Shown piece by piece: positions 48,123 through 60,308 of a DNA stretch of 64,000 bases. Under the pieces are notes generated by a model. It saw only the letters and a program-made list of their open reading frames with translations, did no database searches and was not told the DNA's origin. How positions within the stretch are numbered: position 1 is the first letter of the stretch; the number at the start of each line of letters is the position of its first letter. Origin of the DNA: Diprion similis (Eukaryota; Arthropoda; Insecta; Hymenoptera; Diprionidae); contig NC_060106.1 of the NCBI RefSeq assembly GCF_021155765.1, positions 21,912,031 to 21,976,030 on the forward strand. Direction: 5' to 3'. Both the position numbers and the translations under genes were made by a program.

Positions 48123-51100
48123 ACCTATTCAATGGCAATCGAATGCTTGACACCAGTATTTTCTCTTACTTACCACGTTATCTGACTTCCTTCCAAAGAT
48201 TACACTAATAAGGCTATATATGTATAATTACTCACAGCTGTTGATGACCCATCGAATTCTGTACATTATTCACTTTGACAGAAGACATAAGTATATTCGT
48301 CGTTGGAACTGTCAGTAGTTATCTGTATCTTGTTGTCTTTAGAAACAGGAAATAATTCCCAGAGGGGTTGCCACTCTCTAATCTGTTTATCTCGTTGAGA
48401 AGCAACAACTGCAGTGGACTGTAAAGTTTGAAATCGTTTTGAACCACGCCCATCAGTCAGTCTCGTCAGCCCCCAAGAGTTAAGAACATGTTTCGATTTT
48501 ACGGTCAGTGCGTTTGCTTTCATTGTCGACTGTCTTTCAAGTAACAAAGATCATGGCCTGTAGGTACATTTTTTTATGCAGCGAGAATTTCGCTGTGATA
48601 TTCACGCACGTCTCATAAATCCAAGGATAATATTTTCTGCAAGAAAATTGAGCGGAGTGAAGAGGAGAATAAAGAAAATGAAAAACCATGAGAAATCCAG
48701 CAATTATTACAATCGTCGATACAGTAAAAATTGTATCTAACGCGTCGAGGCTCCCACGCAGATTGGCGGGTATAGATCACGGCGTAATGACGCTCCAATG
48801 AGCCCGATCGTGATAATTTCATCGGGATGATCCCTAGGAAAAACCGTACGTACCCCACCGACCCTCGAAACTGTCACAATACACACGTGCCTGGTATGTC
48901 TCTCCGCATACAAGCTATCCCGATGCCACTTGACTGCAGGGGGTCGCCAATAAGCCGCCCCCCGCCTGAAAGGGCTGCCTTGTTCCCTTCTTTTTGTCTC
49001 CGTTAAATCAACCGTCGTCTCCCACCAACTCCGCGGTTGCCAGACCCTTAGCGAGCTAATTTGACTTTCATTGGCTGGGAAAGACGGTGAAATAATATTC
49101 CGGAATAAAAAGAGATGCAGTGATTTTGCTAGGGTATATGGCAGAATTTTTTTTATTCATTTACCCACTGATGAGAATTCGATCGTACGTAAAAAAAAAT
49201 GGCTAAATTTTTGGATAATGTAAAAAGCAGTTTCTGCTCTAACAATGAAAAGCAATGAAATAATAATATAATATCGTATTATTTCATTGGATTCAAAGAG
49301 ATTGTTTTTCCGTTTCTATTCATGTCATCCGTTGACATGATTCGTTGACAATAATCTTTGTACGTATTTATAGATACTTATCAACTTGTCTGGGGAATGT
49401 TATTTATCTGCGGAATGATATCAAGTTGTTACGTACGACAACTTCCTCGTATGATTACATACAACGCAGTGCGTATAACAGGACGAGAAACATTAGCATC
49501 GATGGTGATGAAACGCTACGAACAGCGCGAAGTAAAAAAATAGACGAAGAATGTTAATTGATGTACGAACAATAATTACTGCACTGCCTACAGTCTAAAA
49601 TATTCTGTTTTATACCATGCTCAGAATAAACGAGCTCGACATCATTATTTGCAACAACGCTCCTAGACCACCACCACCAAAAGGAAGGTGAAATCTTGTC
49701 TTTAGCCCCAGATGAACGAGTTTTATAAAACCAACAATGGAAGACACTCATTCGTCATGTCTCGAGCACATCGCTATCGTGAGATAATGAATGTCGTAGG
49801 GATGCATGCAGATGTTGTTGTCCGCACTACTTTCTGCCACAAAGCTGTGCAAAATCCATACCATCGCGATGTTGCAATTGGTTTTCAACCTTTTACTGGT
49901 CGAATATTTAACGAATGATTAACCACGATTTGACAAGAAACTTTTTTGCGTGCTTGTCGAATCATCGCTTTAAATTGGTTCAGAAGCCTTTTTCGTAAGG
50001 GTGATACAGTCGGCTGAAAGTGACCACGCATCTGATTCTTGTACGATAACACCGCCATTGGTGATGTAAGGAAAATCGCCTTCGTCTAAAAGTACTACTG
50101 GCAAATTCTTTGACGAACACGTAAAATTTCAAGACTACTTTTTTCGAAAAAACTCAATTTTTTCACCAAGTACACAACGACCACTCCAAAAATCCTACCG
50201 TTTTCGGGTTCCTGACGAATGGACACGCGTCGAAAATTATTTCGTGGTCCTGTTCCGTTGAAATTCGCCGTTTTATCATCCACGAGGCCTTATCGGGCCG
50301 AGGAGAGACCAGAAAAGCGTCTAGCCACCAGAGTACCGGATGGTGATTCCGGCGGGACGAATGGCGCTGGACCACCAAGCGACCACGGCGCAAGGATCAG
50401 GCGCGGCTCCACCCACGGGATCACATAGGGAGTCGCCAACACCCGCCCCGGCTTGCTAATTTTTCATCTGTGTCAGGGTGCACTCGCGCCATAGCGTCAG
50501 TCAAATTGCGGCAGCTATACAACTCGGAGTTGACGACTGCTTCCGCAGATGTCGGACGGAGGTACAAGTCAGCGTCTTCTTCCGCATCAGCGGTCGGATG
50601 CAGAGTGGCAAAGTTATTTCATCGGTTCCTCTCGTGCGGTGTGCAAACATTATTTTTGGATTGTTCTCGTTTAAAGGTGAATTTAGTAAGCTGTTATCAC
50701 GTTAATCTCACTTCGACGGTGCACCAACTTTTTGTACGGGTATAGAGGCTTATCGTTCTCGCATCACCGGGGATCGAACAGAAAGAGATTATGGTAAGGA
50801 CTGGCAACGTTACTGAGATTATTCGGAAACTTACCGCGAGTTTGGTACCGCAGTTAGTGATACGTTTCTTTTTTGATTGACTACGACGCTGGCCGAAGAG
50901 AAATTTCTGGTCTTCGTCTACTGCCACGAGAAGTTGGATCGACTACTGTCTAGATTCTAAATACTTTGACATACTGTCGTTGACAAGCGATGAAAACGCG
51001 GTATCACATCCGAATAACATATGTTTATGTTAACATTTGAAAACTTCACTAATCATTTCACTTCATTAATTAATTTCAGTATAAAACAAATACTTGAGTA

Positions 51101-52101
51101 AATGAAGTAAGTAGATGAATGCTCGAATGCAGATAGTTCTTACTTTCGACGATTTGATGATTGCGTTGAATGCGTGTTGTGTAGAAGGGGTATTGTGTTG
51201 AGTTACGTACGTGTTGAAATGTTTTCTGTAGAAGACACAGTGCGTTGAATTTGTGTGTTGGATTTACTGTGTGTTATGTAAATATGTGATCAAAAATGCA
51301 ACTGCTCGTCGTGCGAATGTCTGACGGGGAGCCTTGATAAAAAAGCGTTTAACACCTAGCTACGTCAAGTCATTACGTAATAGATTTTGAGTGAATTTGC
51401 TACTGTAAGAATCGGTTTAGCAATTGGAGATCAGAGATAAAAAACTACTGTACATGATGATCTGGCTGTATTGATGCAATTGCTCTCATCACTATGGTTT
51501 TAGTGAAATTTTAAAGGATAGCTGTGTGCTTATGTAGGGAAAGTTGTAACGAGAAGTGATAAAATGTTACGATTTGTTCAGAAACGCATCTTTTCAGAGT
51601 ACTTGCGTGTATAATTTGTATCGTTTTGTTGTATCGGAAATCGTTGATGATTCAGTGGGCGAATTGTGCCGCCATATCGCTGGAGGAAAAAATTAACAAG
51701 CATAAATTTTAGCAGATGATTTTTTGTCGGTAGTAAATGTTCTGTCTGATAAAATATGAATAGAGAATTTTAATAAAGCATTGAGATCACGCCTTGAGTG
51801 ATAACAAAGAACACTGTTGTGCGGGAATAGTTGAGAATTAGGGACGAAAGCATATCGTGCAGGAATTAATGTGGTTTCAAATTATTTTTGAACACTGCAA
51901 TTTTATATTCGTATCAAAGGTCTTAAGCGGAAACAAGAAGCTGAACGAAATTGATATCGAACGATTTCTGTTACCATTTCATACTAATTATCCCGACTCT
52001 CCGATAAAGTATTTTCAAAGGGTTCGGGGAATGATCAATAATCTCGTTTCGACCCACGTACGATACGCTGTACGTTTATCGGAGAACTGTCGTTGTTTCA
52101 G
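48123..52101. other. Intergenic stretch before the bHLH gene
   Basis: No exon with family resemblance was found. A minus-strand frame at 48266-48547 (93 codons) has no recognised features. Two C-rich patches near 48,940 and 50,440 share a gtcgccaa..ccgcccc motif. 5' non-coding exons and promoter of the bHLH gene probably lie in the right half. Confidence 0.5.
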
Positions 52102-52104
52102 CCG

Positions 52105-53720
52105 ATGCTAACTTACGGAAACAGCAACGGATCGGCACCGGATACGGAAAACGGTTCACCGGCGGATTCGCTGATCTCTGCCGACGGCGAGATCGGCGAT
52201 ATCGGAGATTCTCCCGGGACGCCTCGGGACACCGAGGAGGAAGCGACCTTCTCGGATGAATTTTACTCTCACGACACCGACGACGAGGATGAGCACGGCA
52301 AACGACGTCGGGCTACCAGCTCGGTAAGCTTCTTTAAATTTTTAAACTGTCAGACTTTCAGGCGCGGTCGCAGAAGGTGGTGGAAACATGGGTGTACCTT
52401 GTAAAAATCTCAAATTAACGATGGAGAAAAAATTTCGCCCGTACTTCTATTATACCTATTCGTTGTTCTATTGCTCCGAAGCTCGACGGGATTTCTGGAT
52501 CTGGAGGGAGTCGCCTGGGTTCCCCGGTTCCTCGGACTGGGGGTCTGGGTGTTCGAAAGCTCTTCACCAACAGCCGCGAGCGCTGGAGGCAGCAGAATGT
52601 TAGCGGAGCGTTCGCAGAACTGAGGAAACTGGTACCCACGCATCCACCGGATAAGAAACTTTCGAAAAATGAGATTCTGCGAATGGCAATCAGGTAACCA
52701 GACAAATTAGATGGTTCGCAGTTCGTTTTTATACGTTGAAGGAAACTTTTTTTTATTCTTCTCTGTCTTTATTTTCTCAAAACACCTGCAGTCGTCAAAT
52801 TTTTATGTAGCGTCGAATTTCATGATGAAAATTCCGGGTCAAATATTTTACAATTAGTTTCAAATCGTTAGCCGAGATTTCAACCGATTCACGCGATTTT
52901 GAGCGACATTGAAACTTCGGTATAGCAGTAAAGAACAATTGCTGTGACTGGTCAGGCTGGAAGAATCTAAACTGACTTCTGCTTCCCGCATATTTGTCTT
53001 TTCTTTCTCAGGTACATAAGACTTCTGAGCAACGTGCTTGACTGGCAACAGGGCCAAGATCGGAACGGATTGCAGTCAAGTTGCAATTCGACTGTTCCCG
53101 AGTTACGGGTGAAGAGCGAGCCTATATACTTTGGATCACATCAGACGAAACCCGGAAGTCCAGGGTTCTTCAAACAAGAAAAAATCACCAGCAACTTGAC
53201 ACCTGACGGCGGATACAAGCCGGGCTATGCTGCTCAGCGACATACGGCACACTCATTTCTAACTTGTCACAGAAACGGAAACGATCTCCTAATGATCGCC
53301 CCGATGGGTGCTGGAAACGCGGGAAACGTTGCTGGGAGTAACGTCCCGAGAGAAAGACCGGGGAACCACTATAATTCCGCTAACGGAACAGCGAACGGCT
53401 TGACATCTGGCATTGTGAATGGCGCCAGGCATATCGGCTACGGGAAATCCCCTGCCACCAACGGCCCAGCCATCTTGAGCAACGGGTCTGGTGGCGTGGT
53501 TGGAACTGGAACCGGAAGCGGAAGCGGTCCTGGAGGCGCAGTGAGTTCTGTGTCACACAAACGGCTCAAGGTGGAAGCTGCTGAGGAGGATCAGGGCGTC
53601 CAGAGCAAAGGACTTTCCCCTGTTACAACGAACGCCAGGAAGAGGGCACGGATCAGTTTGACCAAAGATGGCACGGCTGTGTTTAGGACCTCAGAGTTTA
53701 AGAGAGTAAACAGGAAGTAG
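52105..53720 (+). CDS. HLH3B: TAL1/SCL-type bHLH transcription factor (HLH3B-like)
   Basis: Class II helix-loop-helix factor that pairs with E proteins (Daughterless in insects) on E-boxes in the nucleus. Exons 52102-52323, 52482-52693, 53012-53720; phases 0 and 2; 379 residues if the ATG at 52105 is the start. That exon begins at a splice acceptor three bases upstream, so there is at least one earlier exon, probably leader. An acidic N-terminus is followed by a GS-rich linker. bHLH at about 97-155: basic part [17 protein letters not shown], helix 1 [12 protein letters not shown], loop [12 protein letters not shown], helix 2 [18 protein letters not shown], nearly identical to the TAL/LYL/NHLH group. 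The C-terminal part is rich in G, N and S ([12 protein letters not shown]) and ends with a basic patch ([10 protein letters not shown]). AATAAA at 54303-54308. Family is certain; the symbol rests on memory of the fly protein. Confidence 0.92.
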
Positions 53721-55132
53721 AAGGTGAAGACAAGAAAAGTGGATTTCCATGACGGTTGAAAAACTACTCTTGTGTGTATGTATAGAAGGATCTTTGCAAT
53801 GGAAAATCGCTGGAATATTCAGAACGGAATATCGGAAGGCTTATGTGAAGATGGAAGCAGAAAAGAAATATTTTTTTTGCATTAAGTTTCAGATGATATT
53901 TGTTAGTAAAAGTTACGTGCGTATTTATAAGCTGTTCCTGTTCGTACGTGTGACTGACGCTGAAAAGTTAGGCCTTCTAGAGCTCCCTGTCGAATATTCT
54001 TTGAATTTTTTGTCGCCAAAATGAAAATAAGAAATTAAAAAGCTGATTGTGGCATCCTACGGAGATGAGGAGAATTTTATAAATATTATAAATATTATAA
54101 ATATATACATATAGATGTATACTTACGTTATTCTATTTCGCGAAAGATGTGTAAAATAGATTGGTTGGAAAATTTCGTGTAGAAATATAACTCAAAGAAC
54201 AGAAATACAGGAACAAACAATTATTTAAATGTAACTATAATATGATAAAGTTGTTAAAATCAACTTTCCACGTTCAATTTTTTTATAAAGTTTATGTACC
54301 TAAATAAATGTGTATACTTCCCGCTGAATGATTACGGTACATATATGAGATTTGGTTAATTTTACTGAGAGTAATTTGGTCCTACTCACAGGATAATTCG
54401 GACGATCATAATTATTCCGGTGAACGTGATCTTACTTTTCACGAAACACTACAGAGTATTCCTCGGAATACCCATATTTCCCATTCTTTCCTAAAATCAT
54501 CTTAAGTTATTGTGCAAAATTTTGGTACCAGATGGTTGGGAGAATAGTTAGCAGAAGTATCGGCAGTCGGTATTTCTATAAGTTTGTGAGTGCTCGTCGG
54601 TAACTGTGAGTACCTTAGATAGTTTGTAAATGCAACAAAATGACGTTGATGAACGGAAGCTGGAAACAAGTGAGTAAATGTCGGTATAATAACAGTTGAC
54701 GACACTGCAGAACGCACAGTGACCTACTAGTTCTGTACCTATCATTAAAGTTTCAGTAAAACTTGATCACAACTTCATTTCCACGAAGCGTGAATTGCTG
54801 GATGATGGTGTTTGGTGGTACAAAATATCCTATCTGACACAGTTGTGTCCCATTGTACAATTGTATTTTTTACTTATCTTTAAAAAGCTGTAACGATTCC
54901 ATGTAAGTACAAAATAAAAGCCAACTGCGCTGATCCAAAAAATCTGTAAAAGACAATGTCTTTTGGATATATGCGTGCTGTCTCGGCAACAGTTAGGAAC
55001 AAATTTGAAGTTCATCGGTATTTCTATAATGATTCAATTTTAATTTATGCAAAACAGTTACTCTGCCAATCTTTTATCATTCTCTATCATATCGGTCCTT
55101 ATCGTAACTGTGCTCATGTTGAATCGCATTGG
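53721..55132. other. 3' UTR of the bHLH gene and intergenic stretch
   Basis: AATAAA at 54303-54308 probably ends the bHLH transcript. A short tandem of tataaatat units lies at about 54077-54106. The remainder has only random open frames. The 3' end of the minus-strand MavL-like gene must extend into the right part. Confidence 0.55.
54303..54308 (+). terminator. Poly(A) signal of the bHLH gene
   Basis: AATAAA about 580 bases after the stop codon, within AT-rich sequence; the first good match downstream of the gene. Confidence 0.55.
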
Positions 55133-57259
55133 TTACTCACTGGCATTAGCCAGTCTCAGTTTAGCGTAATCAGCGACATGTTGGATTCCAAATTCCATCG
55201 AAGCAATATGAAGATTAGCCGCAGAAGCGACCGGATTAATACTGACGTTGTGGAGTTCTGCGATTTGGGTGCTACACGCGGCGGCGGGATCTCCACTTGT
55301 GGCTAACTTTCCCATCCAGAATTCGTTCCCTGTAAAGAATCAAATTTTTTCACCACCATATAATTCTTTGACCATGCTGCTCCCGAATGATCAACGTACC
55401 TGGCAAAGCGTTTCCATCCCAGGCGTAGGTTACAACGATTAGTTTCTCCTCGTTGATAACTGTGTGTGGTTCTCGCTTCCCAAAGTGGATCTTTATGTCT
55501 GTCAGTTATAGATTAATGATGAATATGACAATAATAATGACGCTCATGGCAATAAGATGACCAGTAGGATTACTGAGACGAACTTACGACCAAAGTCGCC
55601 GCCGTTTTCCACTCCACCGCAGTCAGTTTCGTTCTTCAAGTAGGCAAACATCACGTCGCTGACAAGAGGAATCTTTTTCATCAATCTCTTCATTGCAATT
55701 TCGAAAGCCTTCATAAAGTAAACTTCTTGCTCGGGTAAGGCCTTCCAGACGCCTGTGAATCCATGTTTAATGGCCATTGCGTACGTAGTTCATATTTCAA
55801 AATAACGCCACTTTCAAATATTACCTAGACCGAATCCAACGACGTGAATGTAGGCAGTAGTTTCAAGTTCACTGGCACGTGCGTTTGCCTCTAGCAGAAT
55901 AATTTCGGCGGTGATAATTGTCCGTTTGAGGTAATTTTCCGCGTCGAAAATGTACTTCCGTCCGACAGAGACATACTTCGGGTCCGTTCGTGTCCTTTGA
56001 AGCCGCTCAGCAACCTCTTCATAAAGAGGCAAATGGGACTCTCCGTAAAATTGAGCCCAGACTCGGCGTAGATCCTGAAGATCAGCGGAGTCCTTGCTTT
56101 GTGACGGAGGAGTGGCGCCGTATCTACGTGTTTAACAATTAATTGAAAAAAATAATCGAAACTACTTAAACACAATGTTGAAAACTGGAACTGACCCGTT
56201 TTCAACAGTGTTTTGATCTGGCGCAACTGCAATATCTTGGTACTCCATGAAACCGGGTCTTTGGAACCTGGAAGCCAATGAAACGTTAGTCTGAGTGCAT
56301 TTCCGTCGATGAGGGCCCAGATTTTGGATAATTCACCTTGAACCCACTACGCCTACAATAACGCCCCTTGGCTCAACTTCACCGGGATCATTTGCCAAGA
56401 TTCCCTTGTTATTTCGCGATCCATCATTGATGAACTCCGTATGCGATGACATCGTTAGCATTGCTGACAACTTGACCTCATCATAGGAGAGGTATTTTTC
56501 TAATACCTGAAATCATTTTGTTGGTACAGGTAAAAAAGCATCGTCGTTTTCACGTAACAAACCATTAATCCAACGACCTGAATATTCTTACCAGTCCAAG
56601 TGAATCACATTAGAAACAGTCTGTGACTTTCACAGATGCATTTCTTACTGAGGCTTACCAAAGGGAGTAATTCCTTGTCTGTACCGATTTGCTCCCACCC
56701 GCCGAATCCCAGCTCCACCTCGAGGGTCTTGAACTTGTCCTTCCGACTCATGAAGCAGACTGCTCTGCGCTCGAGGAGTCGTTGTACCAGCTCAATCAGT
56801 CCCACATTTTCGTAGAGTTTTTTTTCGACTGCGCTTCCTTTTTCCCGCTTATGTTTCAACCAGTCGGCAATAAGTGGCAGCATGTCTTCATGAATTAAGG
56901 GATAGACCGAGTTGGCGTGACGCTGATGGTAAGAAGAAAACTCATTTAAGATACTCTATCCGTTTTTTGTTATCATAAGAGCATCGGTGGACCTATACCT
57001 CAAGAGTCGCTTTCGGGATTCGCTTCTGAAGTTCTGAATTGCGCACAGTGTTGATGGGGAACTTTAGCGGAAAAGAGTTGCTGTTTTTAATGAGTATCGG
57101 TAAGTTGACCGGCGGAGGTCTCGTGGTTTCCAAACACCCCGTAAGCAGTTGTCTAGTCACCTCGTTCAGACGGCTTCCATCGAGCTCGCTAAGCCGACTA
57201 GGCCATGAGACATTCGGAGGTGCTTTCTTCTGATTACTTTTGCGCTTTGCGATAAACAT
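55133..57259 (-). CDS. MavL-like/DUF4804 protein, copy 1
   Basis: Exons 5' to 3': 57259-56999, 56922-56659, 56506-56337, 56267-56196, 56123-55825, 55752-55588, 55498-55400, 55329-55133. All phases agree and give 508 residues. Conserved blocks shared with copy 2: FPINTVR, NSVYPLIHEDMLPLIADWL, SYDEVKLSAMLTMSSHTEFI (then NDGSRNNKGI), EPRGVIVGVVGSRFQRPGFM (then EYQDI), WAQFYGESHLPLYEE, YIHVVGFGLGVWK, DVMFAYL, VVTYAWDGNALPGNEFW and TSGDPAAACSTQIAELHN. These fit my recollection of the arthropod DUF4804 family, now called MavL-like after a Legionella macrodomain-type ADP-ribosyl hydrolase; enzyme activity here is inference. No signal peptide or membrane segment, so probably cytosolic. An extra 72-base intron (55753-55824) is absent from copy 2. 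An alternative start exon (MPPKLHKRASTSQNTPTAK, 57336-57392, donor gtatgt) could splice in phase at 57,230. Confidence 0.8.
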
Positions 57260-58875
57260 TTTTTCAACTCTACGTGTGTTCAGTTCAAATTTTCCTTAGC
57301 GTCAGTTTTCCATATTACACCATCTAATTACATACCTTTGCCGTCGGTGTATTTTGCGATGTAGAAGCCCGCTTGTGCAACTTCGGAGGCATGCTTACAG
57401 CTTTTTTTTTAGGTACTGACGAGAGTGAAAACGAGTTGCTTATCGATGCCTCAGTAATTCCAACAGTCGGTAAATCCCGGCTTAGTATGCGACAGGTATG
57501 AGAGCGGTTCACTAACTGAAGCTGAACCGAGCTGTACGGCTACTTTAACACGACTGAACTACACGGTTTTGCGCCGAATGCTCGGTGCGCGGTACTTTTA
57601 TATCCATTCGGTGACGTTCGATTGCTCTCGCTACGGCATTCGCATTTTGCACGCCAGCACAAGTCGGTGCCGGTCTTGGCCTGTTTGCCCGCGAACGATC
57701 AGCTGGGTTTAACTGTGGGTTAATCACAGTGAGTCACTGATGTTCGCTGTGACGTCATTCGGATGAAAAGTATGTGAGATCAACTAAAGCAGATAGTATA
57801 GTCCAGCATTGCTCCACACATGGGAGATAATCGATGTTAGATATTCCTCGAAATACTTGAGAATTTTTTTTCCGGTTTTGTATCGAATGCATAATACAAC
57901 ACTATTCATGAATTGGTTTACAATGCCTGCACTGCACTGGGAGAGATTGCAAGATATTAGTCAAGGAGGTATCGTAGAGATAGGCTAAGATATTGATTAA
58001 ATGAAAGAAGACGGTTATCAGATTGAATATTTTTTTCGCATGAAGTCTATTACGGTATGAGTAAAAATAGTACTTCTGCGATGATAAAACTATCACATAC
58101 ATCATTGAGTGCAAGAAAAACAAGAAGATAAAGCGAAACGCTAATGATCTTGATTCCTTTTTTAATACATAATTATGTATAGATTTATACAAAGTTCCAA
58201 CACCATGATTCGATTATAGACATGCGATCTGAAGATACAGTGTTCATCGATATTCACTTACATCACCTCTGAAGGAATGCAGGGTACAACTTTTGAACAA
58301 CTATAAAGTTACGACCATAGATCTCTTCTTTATTTCTACGACGTATATGTTTCTCGATTGAAAGGGTCACTGAATTCCCGTTAGTAAATACACAAAACAT
58401 CTCTTCTTCGCAGATTTTTAGAGAGCAACGACGAAATTTGCACGTGTGGGAGATAATCAGTAGAAAATATATGAAGTTTAAATTATCAACTTAAGTGTGT
58501 GGATATACACGAATAAGTTTTGTGTGTCCATTGCTGTGCTACATTATTAATAAAAATACGGTATCCCAATTATCCAATTCCGTATCTATAGGTTTTTGAG
58601 CCATTGTGAATACGCCTAGTCAGATTTATTTTACACACACTGTTAGAGTAGGTGACTCGATCTGATAGTGAGGATGCGTTATCTCGAGGTTTTTATCGGC
58701 GTTATCGATTTGTCTGATATAGCTAGAGAGTAGGTAAATCCATGGAATTAAGTGTTTACGTCTTATGCCGCAAATGTGGTTCCAACTGTAACTTATAGCC
58801 TTACAACAAAGGCTCGGTAAACAGTACTCCGGTAATTCGTTAAAAAGACGTTCCATAACATCTGACTCTAATTCC
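57260..58875. other. Spacer between MavL-like copy 1 and the Arg/Ser-rich frame
   Basis: Apart from the possible alternative first exon at 57336-57392 (-), no coding exon was recognised. If the frame at 58876-60222 is an internal exon, its continuation should lie here, but no convincing partner was seen. Confidence 0.5.
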
Positions 58876-60222
58876 CTATACCAGATAGATCTTGAACTTG
58901 GAACCCTGTCTTTCGGGTTTCGGGTGCGGATTTCGTTTTCCCGTCGAGTTTTTCGACATTGGAGTCGACGGCGGTGTTGGCGGCGTTGACGACGAAGGAG
59001 TCGGTTCATCGCCTTGGCTGAAGGCTTTTCTCGTCGAGGCCTCAACGCTTCTCTCGAACACCTCGATGCTTACGTAGCTCGCGTCGCTTACTCGGGACTC
59101 CTGCCTGGCTTGGCTGATCTCGGTGTAGCTGATCCAGGACTCTCTCGAACCCCTGGAAGTTCGCTTAGCACTCCAAATCTGTCTGCATGCTCTCTCGTTG
59201 CCAAAGTCATCAGCAGAGTGAAGCCTCCGCTCCCGCTGGTCGATCGGCTGTCCAAGATCCTCACTGAACCTCAGCTTTTCGTGGAATATTCTGAGCCGTT
59301 CCTCGCGCTCGTCTTCGTCCAGATCTTCGAAGGCCCGTTTTTGCAATACGTCTGCGTTCCGTTCTTTGGACGCCGACGATTCGTGGTGCTCCTTTTCGTC
59401 ACTTCTGCTCTTGCTGATCCAAAAGTTCTTTCGGGGTGGGTGTCTCGCCTTCCTGGGCCACTCGGTCTCGACTTTGAAGTCGTAGAGATCACGGATTCGC
59501 TGATTTACCCCAGTGGTACACCTCGCTGGCTCGGAGGACGGGCTCCTTTTGTAGTCTCGCTGCTCCGTGATGCCCCGACGTACTGTGCCAGTCGGTGTTG
59601 ATCCCAAGGATGCAGATTTTGCATCTTCCGAGTGCTGGTTAGCCTGAAAGACGTCGTCACAAACGAAGCCGATCGTCGGAGAATCCCACCCTGGCGGATC
59701 CAGGGTGGTGTCGGTGTATCTGCGTTCCCTGCATGGCCTGGAAGGGGGCGAGCCAAAGCTTGAGTGATCTCTGCTTCTGGAGCAAGTCGCCCCAGCGCTA
59801 TGGCTTCTGGTGGCGTGACTCTTTGTGTTTTTCATCGGCACCATAGTATCGTGCTCTCCAGCGCTGAAAGCTTCGGACATCTTAGTTCTCGGGCTAATTT
59901 GTTTACCATGCGATCTTTCTTCCTGGTCCCTGAGCTCACTTTGATCGCTCTCCCATGTCGCTTTGTCCGCTTGAATTGCGTCTTCTTCTTCTTCTATCGA
60001 GTCTTGGGTCGGGAAGGGAAGCCTCTTTGTCTTTGAGACCTGCTTTGAGGATGGCATCCAGCGCCCAGCCTCTCCGAAGTCTGTGTACCGGCGATCCTCG
60101 GTACGCCTCACTGCCTGCGTCTTTTGCAGAAAATCGATTTCCGCGCTGTAGCTTCTCTGGGCACGCGGTGATCTGGGCTCTTTTTGCTCACTGATGGCCA
60201 ATGATGGGCCACCGATCCTGTC
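58876..60222 (-). CDS. Arg/Ser-rich protein of unknown function
   Basis: An open frame of about 448 codons starts at a splice-acceptor-like site (gaacgctcag|gacagg) or, without splicing, at an ATG at 60279. I do not recognise it. It is highly polar, rich in R, S, E, K and P, with no membrane segment, signal peptide or known fold. Visible features: paired motifs EDRRYTDFGEAGRW and CRERRYTDTTLDPPGW, a related RSYSAEIDF/RSHSAG motif, an acidic patch (SIEEEEDAIQ), a helical charged stretch (AFEDLDEDEREERLRIFHEKL) and a proline-serine tail (TPSSSTPPTPPSTPMSKNS). The stop follows ATC TAT CTG|GTATAG, which could equally be a splice donor, so this may be an internal exon. The block is clearly more GC-rich than its flanks, which supports coding. 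It is probably a disordered, phosphorylatable protein; function unknown. Confidence 0.55.
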   Translation of the reverse strand, partial: DRIGGPSLAISEQKEPRSPRAQRSYSAEIDFLQKTQAVRRTEDRRYTDFGEAGRWMPSSKQVSKTKRLPFPTQDSIEEEEDAIQADKATWESDQSELRDQEERSHGKQISPRTKMSEAFSAGEHDTMVPMKNTKSHATRSHSAGATCSRSRDHSSFGSPPSRPCRERRYTDTTLDPPGWDSPTIGFVCDDVFQANQHSEDAKSASLGSTPTGTVRRGITEQRDYKRSPSSEPARCTTGVNQRIRDLYDFKVETEWPRKARHPPRKNFWISKSRSDEKEHHESSASKERNADVLQKRAFEDLDEDEREERLRIFHEKLRFSEDLGQPIDQRERRLHSADDFGNERACRQIWSAKRTSRGSRESWISYTEISQARQESRVSDASYVSIEVFERSVEASTRKAFSQGDEPTPSSSTPPTPPSTPMSKNSTGKRNPHPKPERQGSKFKIYLV

Positions 60223-60308
60223 CTGAGCGTTCAGAGGATAAACTAATTTATAGATACTAAACGAATATATAATATACATGTATATTCAAAATAGACTGTT
60301 TTATCTAC

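Noticed and set aside
48266-48547. Minus-strand 93-codon frame
   Set aside because: No signal peptide, domain, splice partner or homologous neighbour; size is within chance for this window.
59014-59601. 195-codon plus-strand frame opposite the Arg/Ser-rich frame
   Set aside because: Shorter than the minus-strand frame and explained as its antisense shadow in a GC-rich block. It remains a weak alternative.
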